Shown piece after piece: positions 8,555-17,827 of a DNA stretch of 64,000 bases. Both the position numbers and the translations under genes were made by a program. The stretch is from Pelagibius sp028280305 (lineage in GTDB: Bacteria; Pseudomonadota; Alphaproteobacteria; Kiloniellales; Kiloniellaceae). Under the pieces are notes generated by a model that was not told where the DNA came from, did not search any database, and worked only from the letters and a program-made list of their open reading frames with translations. How positions within the stretch are numbered: position 1 is the stretch's first letter; each line of letters begins with the position of its first letter. The stretch lies in NCBI RefSeq assembly GCF_965233615.1, contig NZ_OZ247495.1. One strand, written 5' to 3'.

Positions 8555-9022
8555 GTGAAATCTTTAAAAAGCAAGTCATCTACCCTCGATGACATCGACA
8601 AGAAGCTGGTTGATGCTTTGGCTGAGAACGCCCGCAGTTCCATGCGCGACCTGGCCGCGCTGGTCGGTATGTCAGCGCCCAGTGTGACCGAGCGGGTCCG
8701 CCGCCTGGAGGACGTCGGCATCATCCGCGCTTTCACTCTGGATCTTGACGCTCAAGCGCTCGGTTATGCGCTGCAGGCCATCGTCCGGGTCAAGCCTCTG
8801 CCCGGGCAGCTCAAGAGAGTGGAACGCCTGATCCAGGCGATCCCCGAGTGCATCGAATGCGACAAGGTGACCGGCGAGGATTGTTTCATTGCCCGCTTCT
8901 GCGTGCCAGAGATTGCCAGTCTGGACGGCTTGCTGGAGGGGTTGGAGGAACGCGCCGAGACGAACACCGCCATCGTGAAAACATCACCCGTGCCGCGACG
9001 CTTGCCGCCGCTGGTCCGATAG
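8555..9022 (+). CDS. Lrp/AsnC family transcriptional regulator
   Basis: The 155-residue product has an N-terminal winged helix (LDDIDKKLVDALAENARSSM, then DLAALVGMSAPSVTERVRRL). A C-terminal RAM ligand-binding domain follows (YALQAIVRVKPLPGQ). It starts at a GTG (8555) with AAAGGGA 8 nt upstream. Lrp-type proteins sense amino acids and often control a divergent gene, here the PhzF-like gene. Its direct downstream neighbour is a broken dehydrogenase gene. Confidence 0.93.
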   Translation: MKSLKSKSSTLDDIDKKLVDALAENARSSMRDLAALVGMSAPSVTERVRRLEDVGIIRAFTLDLDAQALGYALQAIVRVKPLPGQLKRVERLIQAIPECIECDKVTGEDCFIARFCVPEIASLDGLLEGLEERAETNTAIVKTSPVPRRLPPLVR

Positions 9023-9056
9023 TTTCAAAGGCCCCTATTCCCACCCAAACGATTGG

Positions 9057-10016
9057 ATGTTGCTCTCTATGCAAGCCTTGCTGCTGGAAGACAGTCTAAC
9101 ACTGCGTCTTCGAGACTTTGATGACCCCGTTGCAGGTCCAGGAGAAGTGGTTATCGATGTTGCGGTCGCGGGCATCGGCGGTAGTGAGTATCTGGGGTAT
9201 CGCAACCCCGGACTACGCCCTCTCCCGAACATTATGGGGCATGGTATTGCAGGGGTGGCGCCGGATGGCGGCCGTGTCGCCGTGAATCCCTTGCGCAGCT
9301 GTGGGGCCTGCGCCTTCTGCAGGAGGGGGCAAGCACAACTCTGTGACTCCTGGTCTCTGATCGGTGTCCAGTCGCCGGGGGGCTTCGCCCAAAAGCTCGC
9401 GGTACCCGAAGACTCTCTCGTGGCCTTGCCCGACAGCATTACGTGGGACCAGGCCTCCTTCATCGAACCCTTTGCCAACGCCGTTAACGCCTGGGATCTC
9501 GCGCAGGCGGATCCCTCCGCGGCCATCGCGGTCCTTGGAGCGGGAAGTCTTGGCCTGGGTGTAGTGGCGAGTGCGTCAGCGGCAGGCTGCAAGATCATCC
9601 AAGTCAGCGACAATTCTGCACCCCGTCTAGCCGCAGCGGCAACGCTGGGTGCGGAGGCGATATCAAAACAGATGACCGACACCTACGACATCGTCTTCGA
9701 TACGGTAGGTTCGGCGGAGTCCCGCTAAGCTGCCGCTGCGCTGACCGCGAAGGGCGGCCGCTGCATTTTCATGGGCTTCGCCACACCAACAAGCGATATT
9801 GACTTTGCAGAACTGATCCGTGGCCAGAAGCAGTTCATCGGTGCTTTCGTCTACTCTGCCACGCAATTCGAGCGTGCTATTGCGCTCGCAGGCAAAACCC
9901 AGAGCATTTGGGTGCAGAACCTGTCATTTACAGACGTCGAGCCCCTGCTAAAGCAGTATCTCGAGAACGATTTCTCGACGGTCAAAGGCGCTTTGCGCCC
10001 CAACGGACATCAGTAA
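9057..10016 (+). pseudogene. Zinc-type alcohol dehydrogenase, interrupted by an in-frame stop
   Basis: One frame runs from 9057 to 10016 with a single TAA at 9726-9728, in the middle of the nucleotide-binding domain (…DTVGSAESR stop AAAALTAKGG). Both sides read as one medium-chain dehydrogenase of about 318 residues. The structural zinc site is intact (CGACAFCRRGQAQLC). The catalytic site is not: the usual GxCGSD reads GIGGSE, and the usual GHE reads GHG, so the catalytic cysteine and glutamate are gone. This points to real decay rather than one sequencing error. It lies 34 nt after the Lrp gene and may once have been in its operon. Confidence 0.75.
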
Positions 10017-10032
10017 CCATCCGGCCCAGCTA

Positions 10033-11256
10033 TCAGTTAAGGCGGGGTGAAGCTGCGGCCAGAAATGCCGCGATACTGAGAAGGATCAGGGCCACACCAC
10101 CCGCAATGAAAGACGCACCGATGGAATAGAGTTCGGCCACGGCCGCACCGATGAAGGGGGCGACCAGCATGACCGAGACCGTCACCGCTTCGCAGGTCGA
10201 GGCGACACGGCCGATGCGCGACGGGTCTGATTCCCGTTGGATAATCGTCTTGAAGGGGACCACCACCGCCGCCGTCGCCGCGCCGAGCAGGGCAAACAGG
10301 AAAACATAGACCGTCCAAGGCAGTGACTGACCCGCCGTCGGCGCCAAACCCAGAAAAACGGCGATCGGACCGGATATCAGGTAGCCCGCCCCCATCAGGA
10401 CAAAAGGCCTGCGTTCGCCGGACCATGCCCCCAGCACTAGCGAAGCTAACACGCCGCCACCGCCTGCCGCAGCTATGGCAAGGCCGAAGACGGCCTGATC
10501 ATAATCCAGCGCCCGGGTCAGAAGCGGAATCAGGGAGTCGTAGAGAAACAGAAAGAAATACCCCATCGCCATGAGCAGGAGGCCGATCAGCAAAGCGGGC
10601 TTGCGGCGGAATTCGGCCAAACCCTCCCTGACGTCTGTGAAGAGTGATTTTTCGGCGGAGCGTGGCGTTGTAGAGCGCAGGCGATTCCCAAGGCCGAGCA
10701 GGATACCGGCAGCCAGGAGGGAGACGCCGGCGTTGGCCAGAAAGATATTCTGCGGCGACAGAAACAAAAGCAGCAGCCCGCCGAGTGCCGGCCCCGCCAC
10801 CTTTGAGGCCTGGTTGATCGCATGACTGATGCCATTGACCGCCATAAGGTCATGGGTCGGCACCAGGATCTGAATTGCCGCCTGTTTGGCGGGGGCAAAG
10901 AAGGCATCGGCCGTGCTGCGCAGAAACACGATCACCAGCAGGATGGCGGCATCGGGGGCGAATGCGGCAGTAAAGGTCGCGAGGGCACGCCCGAGATTGC
11001 TCAACACCATCACCCGTTTCAGGTCGGTCCGGTCGATGATCGCGCCGGCCAAAGGACCGATGAGTACATAAGGCAGTGCCATGGCGGCGGCCAGCAAGGC
11101 GAAGGCCGTCGGACCCACATTCCAGGTGAAGGCCAGTAGAGCGCCGACGGCGACGAAGTCCAGCCAGTCGGCGAAGTCGGCCGGAAGCTGCGCGCCCAGC
11201 AAGCGGGATACCCCGGGATGAGCAACTGCCGATGAGAGACTTCCCGACTTCGCCAT
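10033..11256 (-). CDS. MFS transporter (drug/siderophore exporter-like)
   Basis: The 407-residue product has about twelve hydrophobic segments and the MFS loop 2-3 signature in the form GAIIDRTDLKRVMVLSNLGR. Overall it resembles the EntS-like branch of 12-helix exporters in the inner membrane. It lies 25 nt downstream of the gamma-glutamyltransferase gene on the same strand, so the two are likely co-transcribed, though the transported compound is unknown. The gene ends 16 nt from the convergent broken dehydrogenase. Confidence 0.85.
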   Translation of the reverse strand: MAKSGSLSSAVAHPGVSRLLGAQLPADFADWLDFVAVGALLAFTWNVGPTAFALLAAAMALPYVLIGPLAGAIIDRTDLKRVMVLSNLGRALATFTAAFAPDAAILLVIVFLRSTADAFFAPAKQAAIQILVPTHDLMAVNGISHAINQASKVAGPALGGLLLLFLSPQNIFLANAGVSLLAAGILLGLGNRLRSTTPRSAEKSLFTDVREGLAEFRRKPALLIGLLLMAMGYFFLFLYDSLIPLLTRALDYDQAVFGLAIAAAGGGGVLASLVLGAWSGERRPFVLMGAGYLISGPIAVFLGLAPTAGQSLPWTVYVFLFALLGAATAAVVVPFKTIIQRESDPSRIGRVASTCEAVTVSVMLVAPFIGAAVAELYSIGASFIAGGVALILLSIAAFLAAASPRLN

Positions 11257-11281
11257 AGAGGGTTACACCTGGGTTTGTCGT

Positions 11282-12871
11282 CTAGGCACGTACGCCGATA
11301 GTCTCACCGCCCCCTGTGCCAATCTCGAAGGGATTTGATGTCGCCGCGCCTGCCACCGGTGAAGACTTGTCGGCCATGCCCCAGCAGTTGCCTTTGCCGT
11401 CCCGCAACACACCGGAAGGGCAGGAATAGAGTTTGGGAAAGACCATGTACTGGGCAACTTCCAGATCGAAAGTCTTTGCCAGTTCGGCCAGTGCCGCCTC
11501 CCCCATTGCCGGATCAGCCCGCACGGAGCCCCGCGCCGAGGCGTCGATGCGCGGCGTGTGGAAGGCTTCCTCAAGGCTCATCCCATAATCCAACAGCAGG
11601 GCCGTAATCTGTGCCGTACAGGGCACGATGTGGTTGGCGCCGGAGGCCCCGACGGCGAACAGCGCGTCGCCGTCGCGGGTCGCAATCGTCGGGCACATGT
11701 TGGACGAATTGATGCGCTTGCCGCCCGCCATGGAAACCGGGTTGCCGGGTCTGGGGTCGAAGTAGGCGATCGAATTGTTCATCAGGATACCGGTCTCCGG
11801 CAGGACCACGCCACTGCCGAAGCGGTTCAGCAATGTATAGGTCAAGGCCACCATGTTCCCCTCGCCGTCCACCGCCGACATGTGAGAAGTGCAGCCCGCC
11901 TGTTGATCCAAGCCGACCTTCTTCTTGTGGGTGGCAAAGGCTTCGTCGAGTCCGCGGGCATAGGCGGTCCAGGTTTCTGGTCCGACCTTTGCCCCCGGCG
12001 TCAGGTTTGCCTCGACATAGGACAGCATGTCGAGTAACCGCGGGCCGCCTGAGGCTTCGCCGGCCGTATGGATATCGGCGCCGCGGTGCCGGCCGCTGAG
12101 GGGTTCATGCTCCTCGACGGTGTAGGCCGCCAGATCCCCGGCCGTGATGCGTGAACCGCCGGCCTGCAGATCCGCAGCGATCTTCCTGGCCAAATCGCCG
12201 CGATAGAAGCTTGCCGGTCCCTCTTCCGCCAAGGTCTTCAAAGTGGCCGTCAGCGCCGGCAGAGGCCGATAGGTCTCCGGCAGCGGCGGTATGCCCTCCG
12301 GCAGATAGATGGCCGAGGCCGCCGGATCGCGGCGGATCAGATCCATGGCCAGGCCGATCTGCAAGGTCGTGTGCCAGTCGACCGACAGGCCGCGTTCGGC
12401 CAAGGCAATCGTCGGTGCGAGCACTTCAGCCCAAGTCAGTTTGCCGCAGTCGTCGAGCGCTTTGGAAAGCCCGGCCACGGCCCCAGGCAGGGTGATCGCG
12501 CCATAACCGCGCACATTCGCCTGATCTTTCACCCCGGGATAGCCCATCAGAGAATCAGGTTCCTCGGGATCGAGCGGATAATCGTTCTGATCAATTCCCT
12601 GCGGCAGAACGCCCTGGAAGTTGTAGACGCGGGCCTTCTTTTCCCGCGCCGACCAGAACAGCAGAAAGCCGCTGCCGCCCAGACCGCACATCCAGGGCTC
12701 CACCACGTTCAGCGCCATAGCGCAGGCAACCGCCGCGTCCACTGCATTGCCGCCCTTGGCCAGCATCGCCGCACCGGCTTGGGCGGCCTGCCAGTGCTGC
12801 GCCGCCACTGTGCCGTCTGTTGAGGATACCGCAGCCTTGCGGACCTGCCATTGTTCGACGTTTTCGTTCAC
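11282..12871 (-). CDS. Gamma-glutamyltransferase family protein (Ntn hydrolase)
   Basis: The 529-residue product is close to the usual GGT length. It has the N-terminal GGNAVDAAVA motif and GLGGSGF. The autoprocessing/nucleophile threonine is in GCTSHMSAVD (T328), at the junction of the two future subunits. No signal peptide is visible at MNENVEQWQVRKAAVSSTDG, so the enzyme may be cytoplasmic, unlike classical periplasmic GGT. Family members cleave gamma-glutamyl bonds of glutathione and similar amides or act as cephalosporin acylases. It is divergent from an RraA-like gene and followed by an MFS gene. Confidence 0.9.
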   Translation of the reverse strand: MNENVEQWQVRKAAVSSTDGTVAAQHWQAAQAGAAMLAKGGNAVDAAVACAMALNVVEPWMCGLGGSGFLLFWSAREKKARVYNFQGVLPQGIDQNDYPLDPEEPDSLMGYPGVKDQANVRGYGAITLPGAVAGLSKALDDCGKLTWAEVLAPTIALAERGLSVDWHTTLQIGLAMDLIRRDPAASAIYLPEGIPPLPETYRPLPALTATLKTLAEEGPASFYRGDLARKIAADLQAGGSRITAGDLAAYTVEEHEPLSGRHRGADIHTAGEASGGPRLLDMLSYVEANLTPGAKVGPETWTAYARGLDEAFATHKKKVGLDQQAGCTSHMSAVDGEGNMVALTYTLLNRFGSGVVLPETGILMNNSIAYFDPRPGNPVSMAGGKRINSSNMCPTIATRDGDALFAVGASGANHIVPCTAQITALLLDYGMSLEEAFHTPRIDASARGSVRADPAMGEAALAELAKTFDLEVAQYMVFPKLYSCPSGVLRDGKGNCWGMADKSSPVAGAATSNPFEIGTGGGETIGVRA

Positions 12872-12947
12872 GCGCGCTACTCTCCTGTGCTTGAGGTCGG
12901 CCCTGTACTTGAGGTGGGCGGTGCCGGGGAACCGAGGGAGATAGAGG

Positions 12948-13610
12948 GTGAGCTATATCATCAAAGACATGCCGCGTCAGGTCGATCCGGCGCTCGTGGA
13001 GAAGGCAGGGCGCGCCGAGACAGCCACCATCGGGCATCGCCGCCACATGGGCTTCGCCGACAAGGCCATCCAATGCGTGCTTCCCGGACGGCGTATTGCA
13101 GGCACGGCGGTGACCCTTGCGTTGCCGGGCCAGGATTCCACCTTGCTGCATCACATCATCGCGTCCCTCCGTCCCGGCGACGTGCTTGTGATCGACCGGC
13201 TCGGCGATCACAAACATGCATGCCTCGGCGGCGGCGTGGCAGCGGCGATCAAGGCCAGTGGTTGTCTGGCCGTGATCATCGACGGGCCCTGCACAGACCT
13301 GCCGGAAATCGAAGACCTGGACCTGCCGGTCTGGTGCCGCGGCGTCGCGCCGATCACAACCCGGCTCTATGACATCGGCGGCAGCTTCAACGTTCCGGTC
13401 TGCTGCGGCGGTGCAGTGGTCAATCCTGGCGATCTGATACTGGCGGATTTCAGCGGCGCCCTGGTCATGCCGACGCCGGAGGCCGAAGCCGACATAGACT
13501 GGGCGCTCGGCAAGCAGGAAGCCGAGCCCGAAGGACACAAGCGCCTCTTGGCCGGCGAGAAACTGGGCGAGCGAACCGGCGCCAGCGCCATGGTCCGTGC
13601 CAAACTCTGA
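12948..13610 (+). CDS. RraA / HMG-aldolase-like family protein with a changed active-site motif
   Basis: The 220-residue product fits the RraA-like fold: PGDVLVIDRLGDHKHACLGG, then AVIIDGPCTD. In 4-hydroxy-4-methyl-2-oxoglutarate aldolases the second motif is DGxxRD with an essential arginine; here that position is threonine (T116) before D117. The protein may therefore have another reaction or a regulatory role. It starts at a GTG (12948) after a GAGGGAGATAGAG stretch, 76 nt from the divergent gamma-glutamyltransferase gene. Such RraA-like proteins are commonly found with amino-acid and dicarboxylate catabolic genes. Confidence 0.8.
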   Translation: MSYIIKDMPRQVDPALVEKAGRAETATIGHRRHMGFADKAIQCVLPGRRIAGTAVTLALPGQDSTLLHHIIASLRPGDVLVIDRLGDHKHACLGGGVAAAIKASGCLAVIIDGPCTDLPEIEDLDLPVWCRGVAPITTRLYDIGGSFNVPVCCGGAVVNPGDLILADFSGALVMPTPEAEADIDWALGKQEAEPEGHKRLLAGEKLGERTGASAMVRAKL

Positions 13611-13625
13611 CTGTCTATGTGGCCT

Positions 13626-14588
13626 TCAGTTCGACGCGTCTAGCGAAGCAAGCCCTCTTTTTCTGCCGGAGCGCTGGATTACCATGAAGCCGGCAGCAAC
13701 GATCATGATCATGCCGACGAGGGTAGGACCGTCGGGCAGATCCGAAAACAAGGCAGCCCCCCAGAAGATGGCAAACAACAGATAACTGTAGTCGAAGGTT
13801 GCGACAGTCGCCGGCGGGGCGGATTGATAGGCTTTTGCGGCCGCCGCGCTGGCCGCTACCAGCAAGATCGCGAGGGCGGCAAGAACAGCCCAGTCCCAAG
13901 TGGCCATGGACACCCAAGGCCCCAGCAGAAAAGGATTGGCTACGACGCGCCATGACGCAAGTTCCAGCCAGCTAATCCCCACGCTTCCGGCGATGCCGAA
14001 CAGCATCAGCAGGCCGCAAAGCCAGAGCGAAAGAACGAAGGGGTTCTCGTCCGAGCACTTGCCGCGTGTAATGATCATGGCGAGTGCGTAGAAGGCCGCA
14101 GAGAGGATGGGAAACAGCGTCGCGTAGGAGAAAGCGTCGCTTCCCGGGCGCACGATCACAAGGACCCCGAAGAAACCGAGGCCGATGGCTGCGCCGCGCC
14201 ATCGCCCGACCGCCTCCCCAAGGAGCAGCGCGGAAAACAGCGTGACAAACAGGGGCGCAGTGTAAAGCGCCGCTGCGGCAACCGGCAGACTGAGATTGGG
14301 CAGTGCGAAGTAAAACAAAATCCACATCAAAACCAGAAGCAGAGAACGCAGAAAGACCCAACCGGCGTTTTCCGCCATCACGGTCAGCGGCTGCCCTAAA
14401 ATGCGCAGAACCAACAGGCAGAGCGGGATCGCGAACAAAGAGCGGACAATGAAGACCTGCCAAAGGGATAACTCGGCACTGATCCATTTAACCAGTGCAT
14501 CGCCAAACGACAGCATGAATACCGAAGCAACGATCATGCTGATTCCAATCAGCACGGAATCCGGACGGTCCGCATTCGATGGGTTCAT
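13626..14588 (-). CDS. EamA/DMT family transporter
   Basis: The 320-residue product has about ten membrane helices arranged as two EamA repeats, the drug/metabolite transporter architecture. It includes the segment MLSFGDALVKWISAELSLWQ early and FDYSYLLFAIFWGAALFSDL in the second repeat. Members usually export amino acids or other metabolites through the inner membrane. It is divergent from a LysR gene with 102 nt between them, and a LysR-type operator sequence lies there, so regulation by that protein is likely. Confidence 0.88.
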   Translation of the reverse strand: MNPSNADRPDSVLIGISMIVASVFMLSFGDALVKWISAELSLWQVFIVRSLFAIPLCLLVLRILGQPLTVMAENAGWVFLRSLLLVLMWILFYFALPNLSLPVAAAALYTAPLFVTLFSALLLGEAVGRWRGAAIGLGFFGVLVIVRPGSDAFSYATLFPILSAAFYALAMIITRGKCSDENPFVLSLWLCGLLMLFGIAGSVGISWLELASWRVVANPFLLGPWVSMATWDWAVLAALAILLVAASAAAAKAYQSAPPATVATFDYSYLLFAIFWGAALFSDLPDGPTLVGMIMIVAAGFMVIQRSGRKRGLASLDASN

Positions 14589-14673
14589 GGTTTGTCGCCT
14601 TGTTCTGAAATTCGCCGTTCCAGTAAAGAATGAAGGCTGCTAAACTATTATTTCAAATGAGTTCTCCTCTTTT

Positions 14674-14686
14674 TTGCATTACGCAA
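14674..14686. promoter_or_regulatory. Candidate LysR operator (T-N11-A palindrome)
   Basis: TTGCATTACGCAA is an inverted repeat with TTGC/GCAA arms and fits the T-N11-A rule of LysR-type sites. It lies in the EamA-LysR intergenic region, ending 4 nt before the LysR start codon. That placement would suit autorepression. Confidence 0.4.
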
Positions 14687-14690
14687 GATT

Positions 14691-15593
14691 ATGAATAAAC
14701 TCGGCAAATCCCTCCCGCCCCTGGCCAGCCTTCTGCCTTTCGAGGCGGCCGCCAGGCTGAGGAGTTTCACGCTGGCGGCCGAAGAACTGCATGTGACCCA
14801 GGCGGCGGTCAGCCGCCAGATACGGGCGCTGGAAGACGACCTTGGGGTTCGGTTGTTCGAGCGCCGGCAAAGGGCCGTGTTTTTGACTCCGGCAGGTGAA
14901 GATTTCAGCCGCAGCGTCTCCGCCGGCCTTCAGGGCATCGCGGCCGGTGCCGGCGAAATCCGTGGTAACCGGCGCAGCGGTGAAGTGATTCTTTTTGCGG
15001 AGCTTTGCTATGCCTTCTACTGGCTGATGCCGCGCCTTTCTGACTTCAACCGGCAACACCCGGGTATCGACGTCCGCATCACGGCCTCTATCCGGCCGCT
15101 GGGCCTGTCGGATGAAGACTTCGACATCGCCTTTCAGACTTCAGGGCGGGACAGTGCTTCGCACGCATTGGTCTTTTCCGTGCCCGACGAAGTGTTCCCG
15201 GTCTGCAGTCCCGGTTATCTCGCCGACCGTCAAATTCCTCTTGCCTTGGACGATCTGCCCGCGCATCGCCTGCTGCATCACAAGGTCGATGCACAAGACT
15301 GGCTTGAATGGGACGAGTGGCTCGCCAAAGCCGGCCACAACGTTCGCGTTGGCCACAGAGGCAGTGTCTTCGACAGCTATCCGGTCATGATTCAGGCAGC
15401 CGTGGGCGGCCACGGGATCGGCCTGGGTTGGAAGCGCGCGGCCGAGGAGCTCCTGAGTACCGGACAGCTTGTCAGGCCGTTTGAAGAAAGCGTCCTTCTG
15501 GAATCGGAACTTTCAATCTACCGCCACCGCAAGTGTCAGATGCGCCCGGAGGTGAAAGCACTGTTAGCCTGGCTTAAAGCCGAACTCGATTGA
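14691..15593 (+). CDS. LysR family transcriptional regulator (GcvA-like)
   Basis: The 300-residue product begins with the GcvA-type sequence LPPLASLLPFEAAARLRSFT. The helix-turn-helix is in LAAEELHVTQAAVSRQIRAL, and a substrate-binding domain occupies roughly residues 90-295. GcvA-like regulators control amino-acid or beta-lactamase genes and usually sit divergently from a target, here the EamA transporter gene. The length is normal and no motif is missing. Confidence 0.93.
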   Translation: MNKLGKSLPPLASLLPFEAAARLRSFTLAAEELHVTQAAVSRQIRALEDDLGVRLFERRQRAVFLTPAGEDFSRSVSAGLQGIAAGAGEIRGNRRSGEVILFAELCYAFYWLMPRLSDFNRQHPGIDVRITASIRPLGLSDEDFDIAFQTSGRDSASHALVFSVPDEVFPVCSPGYLADRQIPLALDDLPAHRLLHHKVDAQDWLEWDEWLAKAGHNVRVGHRGSVFDSYPVMIQAAVGGHGIGLGWKRAAEELLSTGQLVRPFEESVLLESELSIYRHRKCQMRPEVKALLAWLKAELD

Positions 15594-15672
15594 CCGGACC
15601 GCGCCTGCTTGACAGTCTCCACCTGCGCCTAGCCTGGTGGAGAAGGGCGCTCTTCCTGGGATTGAAGCAACG

Positions 15673-16659
15673 ATGACGAAGGCATTGATTACGGGCAGCG
15701 CCGGCCATCTGGGTGAGGCGCTCATGCGCCGCCTACGCGATGAAAGACATGACGTGCACGGCCTCGATATCCTCGGATCTTCTTTTACCGATGATATCGG
15801 CTCCATCGTCGACCGCGCATTCGTGCGGCGTTGCATGGCGGATGTGGATGTCGTTATTCATGCGGCAACGCTGCATAAACCCCATGTTGCAACCCACAGC
15901 CGTCAGGATTTCATCGACACCAACATCACCGGTACCCTCAACCTTTTGGAAGAAGCCGTTGCGACGGGGGTCAAAGCTTTCATCTTCACCAGCACCACCA
16001 GCGTCTTCGGCGACGCCCTGGTTCCGCCCGCCGGGGCGCCCGCGGCCTGGGTGACGGAAGACACCGTGCCGGTCCCCAAGAATATCTACGGGGCGACAAA
16101 AGCGGCTGCGGAAGACCTCTGCCAGCTCTTCCACCGCAACCAGGGCCTTTCCTGCATCATCCTGCGAACTTCCCGTTTCTTTCCTGAGGAAGATGACAAC
16201 CGGGCTGTGCGTGAAACCTATCCGGATGCCAACCTCAAAACCAATGAACTGCTGTTCCGCCGGGCGGATCTGGAAGACATCGTCTCCGCGCACCTTCTGG
16301 CGGTGGAGAGCGCCGCATCGATCGGCTTTGCCCGCTATATCATCTCCGCCACGACACCCTTCACGAAACAGGATCTTGCGGCGCTGCGCAGCGACGCACC
16401 CGCTGTCGTACGTCGAGAATTTCCGGACTTCGAGGCCCTCTACAGCCAACGCGGTTGGCGGATGTTTCCCGGCATCGACCGCGTCTATGACAATACCCGC
16501 GCCCGCCGGGCGCTCAACTGGCAGCCACGCTTCAACTTCGGCTATGCCCTGGAGCGTTTGAGAAACGGCGACGATCCGCGGAGCGGACTCGCCCGACAGA
16601 TCGGCGCCAAGGGTTATCATGCCGAGACCTTCGCAGAGGGCCCCTACCCGGTCCAGTGA
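15673..16659 (+). CDS. NAD-dependent epimerase/dehydratase (extended SDR)
   Basis: The 328-residue product has the nucleotide-binding motif ITGSAGHLGEAL at its start and the active-site pair in IYGATKAAAE (YxxxK), with TSTTSVFGD upstream. This is the extended short-chain dehydrogenase type that acts on nucleotide sugars or related substrates. The ATG at 15673 matches the start of the Rossmann strand. No sugar genes adjoin it; it is followed by a TRAP operon after 112 nt, including a promoter-like region, so it is probably a separate transcript. The substrate is unknown. Confidence 0.85.
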   Translation: MTKALITGSAGHLGEALMRRLRDERHDVHGLDILGSSFTDDIGSIVDRAFVRRCMADVDVVIHAATLHKPHVATHSRQDFIDTNITGTLNLLEEAVATGVKAFIFTSTTSVFGDALVPPAGAPAAWVTEDTVPVPKNIYGATKAAAEDLCQLFHRNQGLSCIILRTSRFFPEEDDNRAVRETYPDANLKTNELLFRRADLEDIVSAHLLAVESAASIGFARYIISATTPFTKQDLAALRSDAPAVVRREFPDFEALYSQRGWRMFPGIDRVYDNTRARRALNWQPRFNFGYALERLRNGDDPRSGLARQIGAKGYHAETFAEGPYPVQ

Positions 16660-16662
16660 GGC

Positions 16663-16705
16663 TTGAACCAAAGGCAGCGTTGCTATATTCGTTTATGTCA
16701 TAAAC
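16663..16705 (+). promoter_or_regulatory. Promoter and palindromic operator of the first TRAP operon
   Basis: TTGAAC (16663-16668) and TATATT (16684-16689) are separated by 15 nt. Directly after the -10 box, GTTTATGTCATAAAC (16691-16705) is a perfect 7-bp inverted repeat around one base. A palindrome across the start point is a classic repressor site. The MarR-type gene at the end of the operon (20954-21424) is the obvious candidate to bind it. Confidence 0.5.
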
Positions 16706-16771
16706 AATAAACCTGCATGCTTAAAGAAGAGAACCCGGCTGATCAACAGCCGCGCAAACTGGGAGGAAGCC

Positions 16772-17806
16772 ATGAAGCATCTGTTGAAGCTGCTCTTTGC
16801 CGTCGCCCTGGGCTTTGGGGTCAGCGGCCTCGCCTCGGCACAGGAAGTCACCCTAAGGGTCCATCATTTCCTGCCGGCACCCGCGCCGGTGCCGAAGAAT
16901 TTCATCACGCCCTGGGCGCAGAAGGTCGAAGCGGAATCGAACGGCCGTATCAAGGTCGAGGTCTATCCGGCCATGCAGCTCGGCGGAAAACCGCCGGCGC
17001 TCTTTGATCAGACGAAGGACGGGGTGGTCGACATCGCCTGGACCCTGCCGGGCTATACCCCCGGCCGTTTCCCCGGCACCGAAGCCTTCGAACTGCCCTT
17101 CATGCCCGCCTCAGCAGAGGCGACCAGCCAGGCCGCCTGGGACTTCTACGACAAGTATCTGCGCAAGGAATTCGGTGCTGTCCATGTGATCGCGACCCAT
17201 GTCCACAGCCCCGGCCTGCTGCATGTCAAAGGCGACGGCGTTACCAAGCTTGAGGATATGCGGGGCTTGAAGTTGCGCGGGCCGACGCGCCAGGTGAACA
17301 ACCTGCTCTCCGCCATGGGCGCGACGCCGGTCGGCATGCCGGTGCCTGCGATGCCGGAGGCGCTGTCGAAAGGCGTCATCGACGGCACGGTCATTCCCTG
17401 GGAAGTTGCCAAGCCGTTGAAGGTGGCGGAGTTGGTGAACAGCCATACCGACTTTGACAGTTCGCGCGGGTTCTATACGGCCTTCTTCGTCTTTGTGATG
17501 AACAAAGCGCGCTACGATGCTCTGCCGGAAGACCTGAAAGCCGTCATCGACGCCAATTCCGGGCGCGAGACCTCGCAGTGGGTCGGTCGGGTGATGGATG
17601 AAGGCGACGCGCCGGGGATTCAGGCTGCTGAGGCCGCGGGGAATGCAATCCGCAAGCTGCCGCCAGCGGAAGTGGAGCGCTGGAAAGCCGCTGCGGCCCC
17701 TCTGGTCGATGCCTGGGTCGCTGAAATGGACGGCAAGGGTTATGACGGCACAGCCATGGTCGCCGAAGCCAAGGCCCTGATCGCCCGCTATGCCGGTGCC
17801 GAGTAG
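16772..17806 (+). CDS. TRAP transporter substrate-binding protein (DctP family)
   Basis: The 344-residue product has a signal peptide ending LASAQEVTLRV and then the DctP fold, starting VTLRVHHFLPAPAPVPKNFI. The conserved region LRGPTRQVNNLLSAMGATPV carries the arginine that normally binds the solute carboxylate. A strong GGGAGGAAG site precedes the ATG. It is the periplasmic receptor for the DctQ/DctM permeases encoded at 19085-20952. The operon is unusual in that a flavin monooxygenase gene lies between the receptor and the permease genes, suggesting an aromatic or cyclic acid as solute. Confidence 0.92.
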   Translation: MKHLLKLLFAVALGFGVSGLASAQEVTLRVHHFLPAPAPVPKNFITPWAQKVEAESNGRIKVEVYPAMQLGGKPPALFDQTKDGVVDIAWTLPGYTPGRFPGTEAFELPFMPASAEATSQAAWDFYDKYLRKEFGAVHVIATHVHSPGLLHVKGDGVTKLEDMRGLKLRGPTRQVNNLLSAMGATPVGMPVPAMPEALSKGVIDGTVIPWEVAKPLKVAELVNSHTDFDSSRGFYTAFFVFVMNKARYDALPEDLKAVIDANSGRETSQWVGRVMDEGDAPGIQAAEAAGNAIRKLPPAEVERWKAAAAPLVDAWVAEMDGKGYDGTAMVAEAKALIARYAGAE

Positions 17807-17827
17807 TCCAAAGCGGGTAAGCAGCTC

